From NCBI GenBank assembly GCA_902984215.1, contig CADWAF010000098.1, positions 1 through 18,237 on the forward strand: a DNA stretch of 18,237 bases, given 5' to 3'. This document shows positions 18,047 to 18,237 of the stretch, piece after piece (position 1 is the first letter of the stretch; every line of letters starts with the position of its first letter). A program made the translations under genes and the position numbers. The DNA comes from Willaertia magna (lineage: Eukaryota > Heterolobosea > Eutetramitea > Acrasida > Naegleriidae). The notes under the pieces were generated by a model. That model did not search any database and had not been told where the DNA came from. It saw nothing but the letters and a program-made list of their open reading frames with translations.

Positions 18047-18137
18047 TATAAATTTATACTGTTTTTAGTTTTTGTTGAATAAAAAGAGTATAAATTTATA
18101 CTTTTTTATTTTATTTTTAAAATTATATAAATTTATA
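18047..18137 (-). repeat. Tandem palindromic repeat, right edge (inverted)
   Basis: TATAAATTTATA occurs at 18047-18058, 18089-18100 and 18126-18137, spaced 42 and 37 bp, with T-rich linkers. Reverse-complemented, the linker ATATAATTTTAAAAATAAAA closely follows the left-edge unit at 115-160. So the window ends with the same repeat family as it begins, in opposite orientation. Confidence 0.7.
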
Positions 18138-18237
18138 TTCTTTAAACTAAAATTTTTTATGCTTTTCATAAAAAATTGTAGTTAAAACAATAATTAACTT
18201 TCATAATTAAATTAAACACATCTAAAACAGTGTTTTA

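Noticed and set aside
1..18237. tRNA genes and CRISPR arrays
   Set aside because: No GTTCGA-type T-loop with a cloverleaf was found on either strand. The spaced palindromes at the edges have AT-only linkers of variable length and are not CRISPR repeats.

Overview
The window reads as nuclear DNA of a very AT-rich unicellular eukaryote. It holds a eukaryotic 5S rRNA gene, five multi-exon gene copies with short GT-AG introns (mostly 41-118 bp, donors GTAAGT or GTATGT), standard stop codons, and a long protein with Asn/Ser/Thr-rich tracts. Runs of RCC1-like and Ras/kinase-like genes of this kind are common in free-living amoebae and amoeboflagellates (Heterolobosea, Anaeramoeba-type lineages, Amoebozoa). 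I cannot place the species.

Layout. 1-2249 is AT-rich and apparently non-coding; it starts with about 44-bp-spaced palindromes and contains a GAT microsatellite and a perfect hairpin. 2250-6146 (minus) is one intronless 1298-residue gene. It joins a Ras-like domain without a recognisable P-loop or NKxD motif to a protein-kinase fold whose HRD and DFG motifs are altered, so it looks like a pseudo-GTPase/pseudokinase scaffold. 6147-6781 is its upstream region, with an 11-bp inverted repeat, a GAAACG-type cluster and an E2F-like TTTTGGCGC.

6782-15608 is a local cluster of one RCC1-like (beta-propeller) family. By my exon joining, three copies look complete: 7043-8469 (minus, 382 aa), 10813-12300 (minus, 399 aa) and 14169-15608 (minus, 390 aa). 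One copy has lost its last exon (8524-9658). One is broken by a 1-nt frameshift and C-terminal decay (12389-13822, plus). Two relics remain: an orphan exon 2 at 6782-6943, and an exon 5 relic on the plus strand split into 9849-9921 and 10664-10757. The roughly 740 bp that split it carry an intact 5S rRNA gene (10323-10440), a diverged 5S-like piece on the opposite strand, a 22-bp direct repeat, a hairpin followed by a T run, and an HTH-like ORF fragment. All five copies share intron positions and phases. Exon-1 sequence divides them into two subfamilies.

15609-18237 is AT-rich and largely decayed. 15968-16901 (minus) is a long degenerate coding sequence of an unrecognised family with several stops and frameshifts. 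A fragment that seems to be of similar type lies at 17221-17427 on the plus strand. The right edge carries the same TATAAATTTATA palindrome repeat as the left edge, in inverted orientation.

Taken together this is a birth-and-death region: a tandem family expanding, losing exons and being invaded by a 5S-containing segment, next to one large conserved-looking signalling gene. All exon structures come from reading splice signals by eye and comparing copies; no transcript or database evidence was available.
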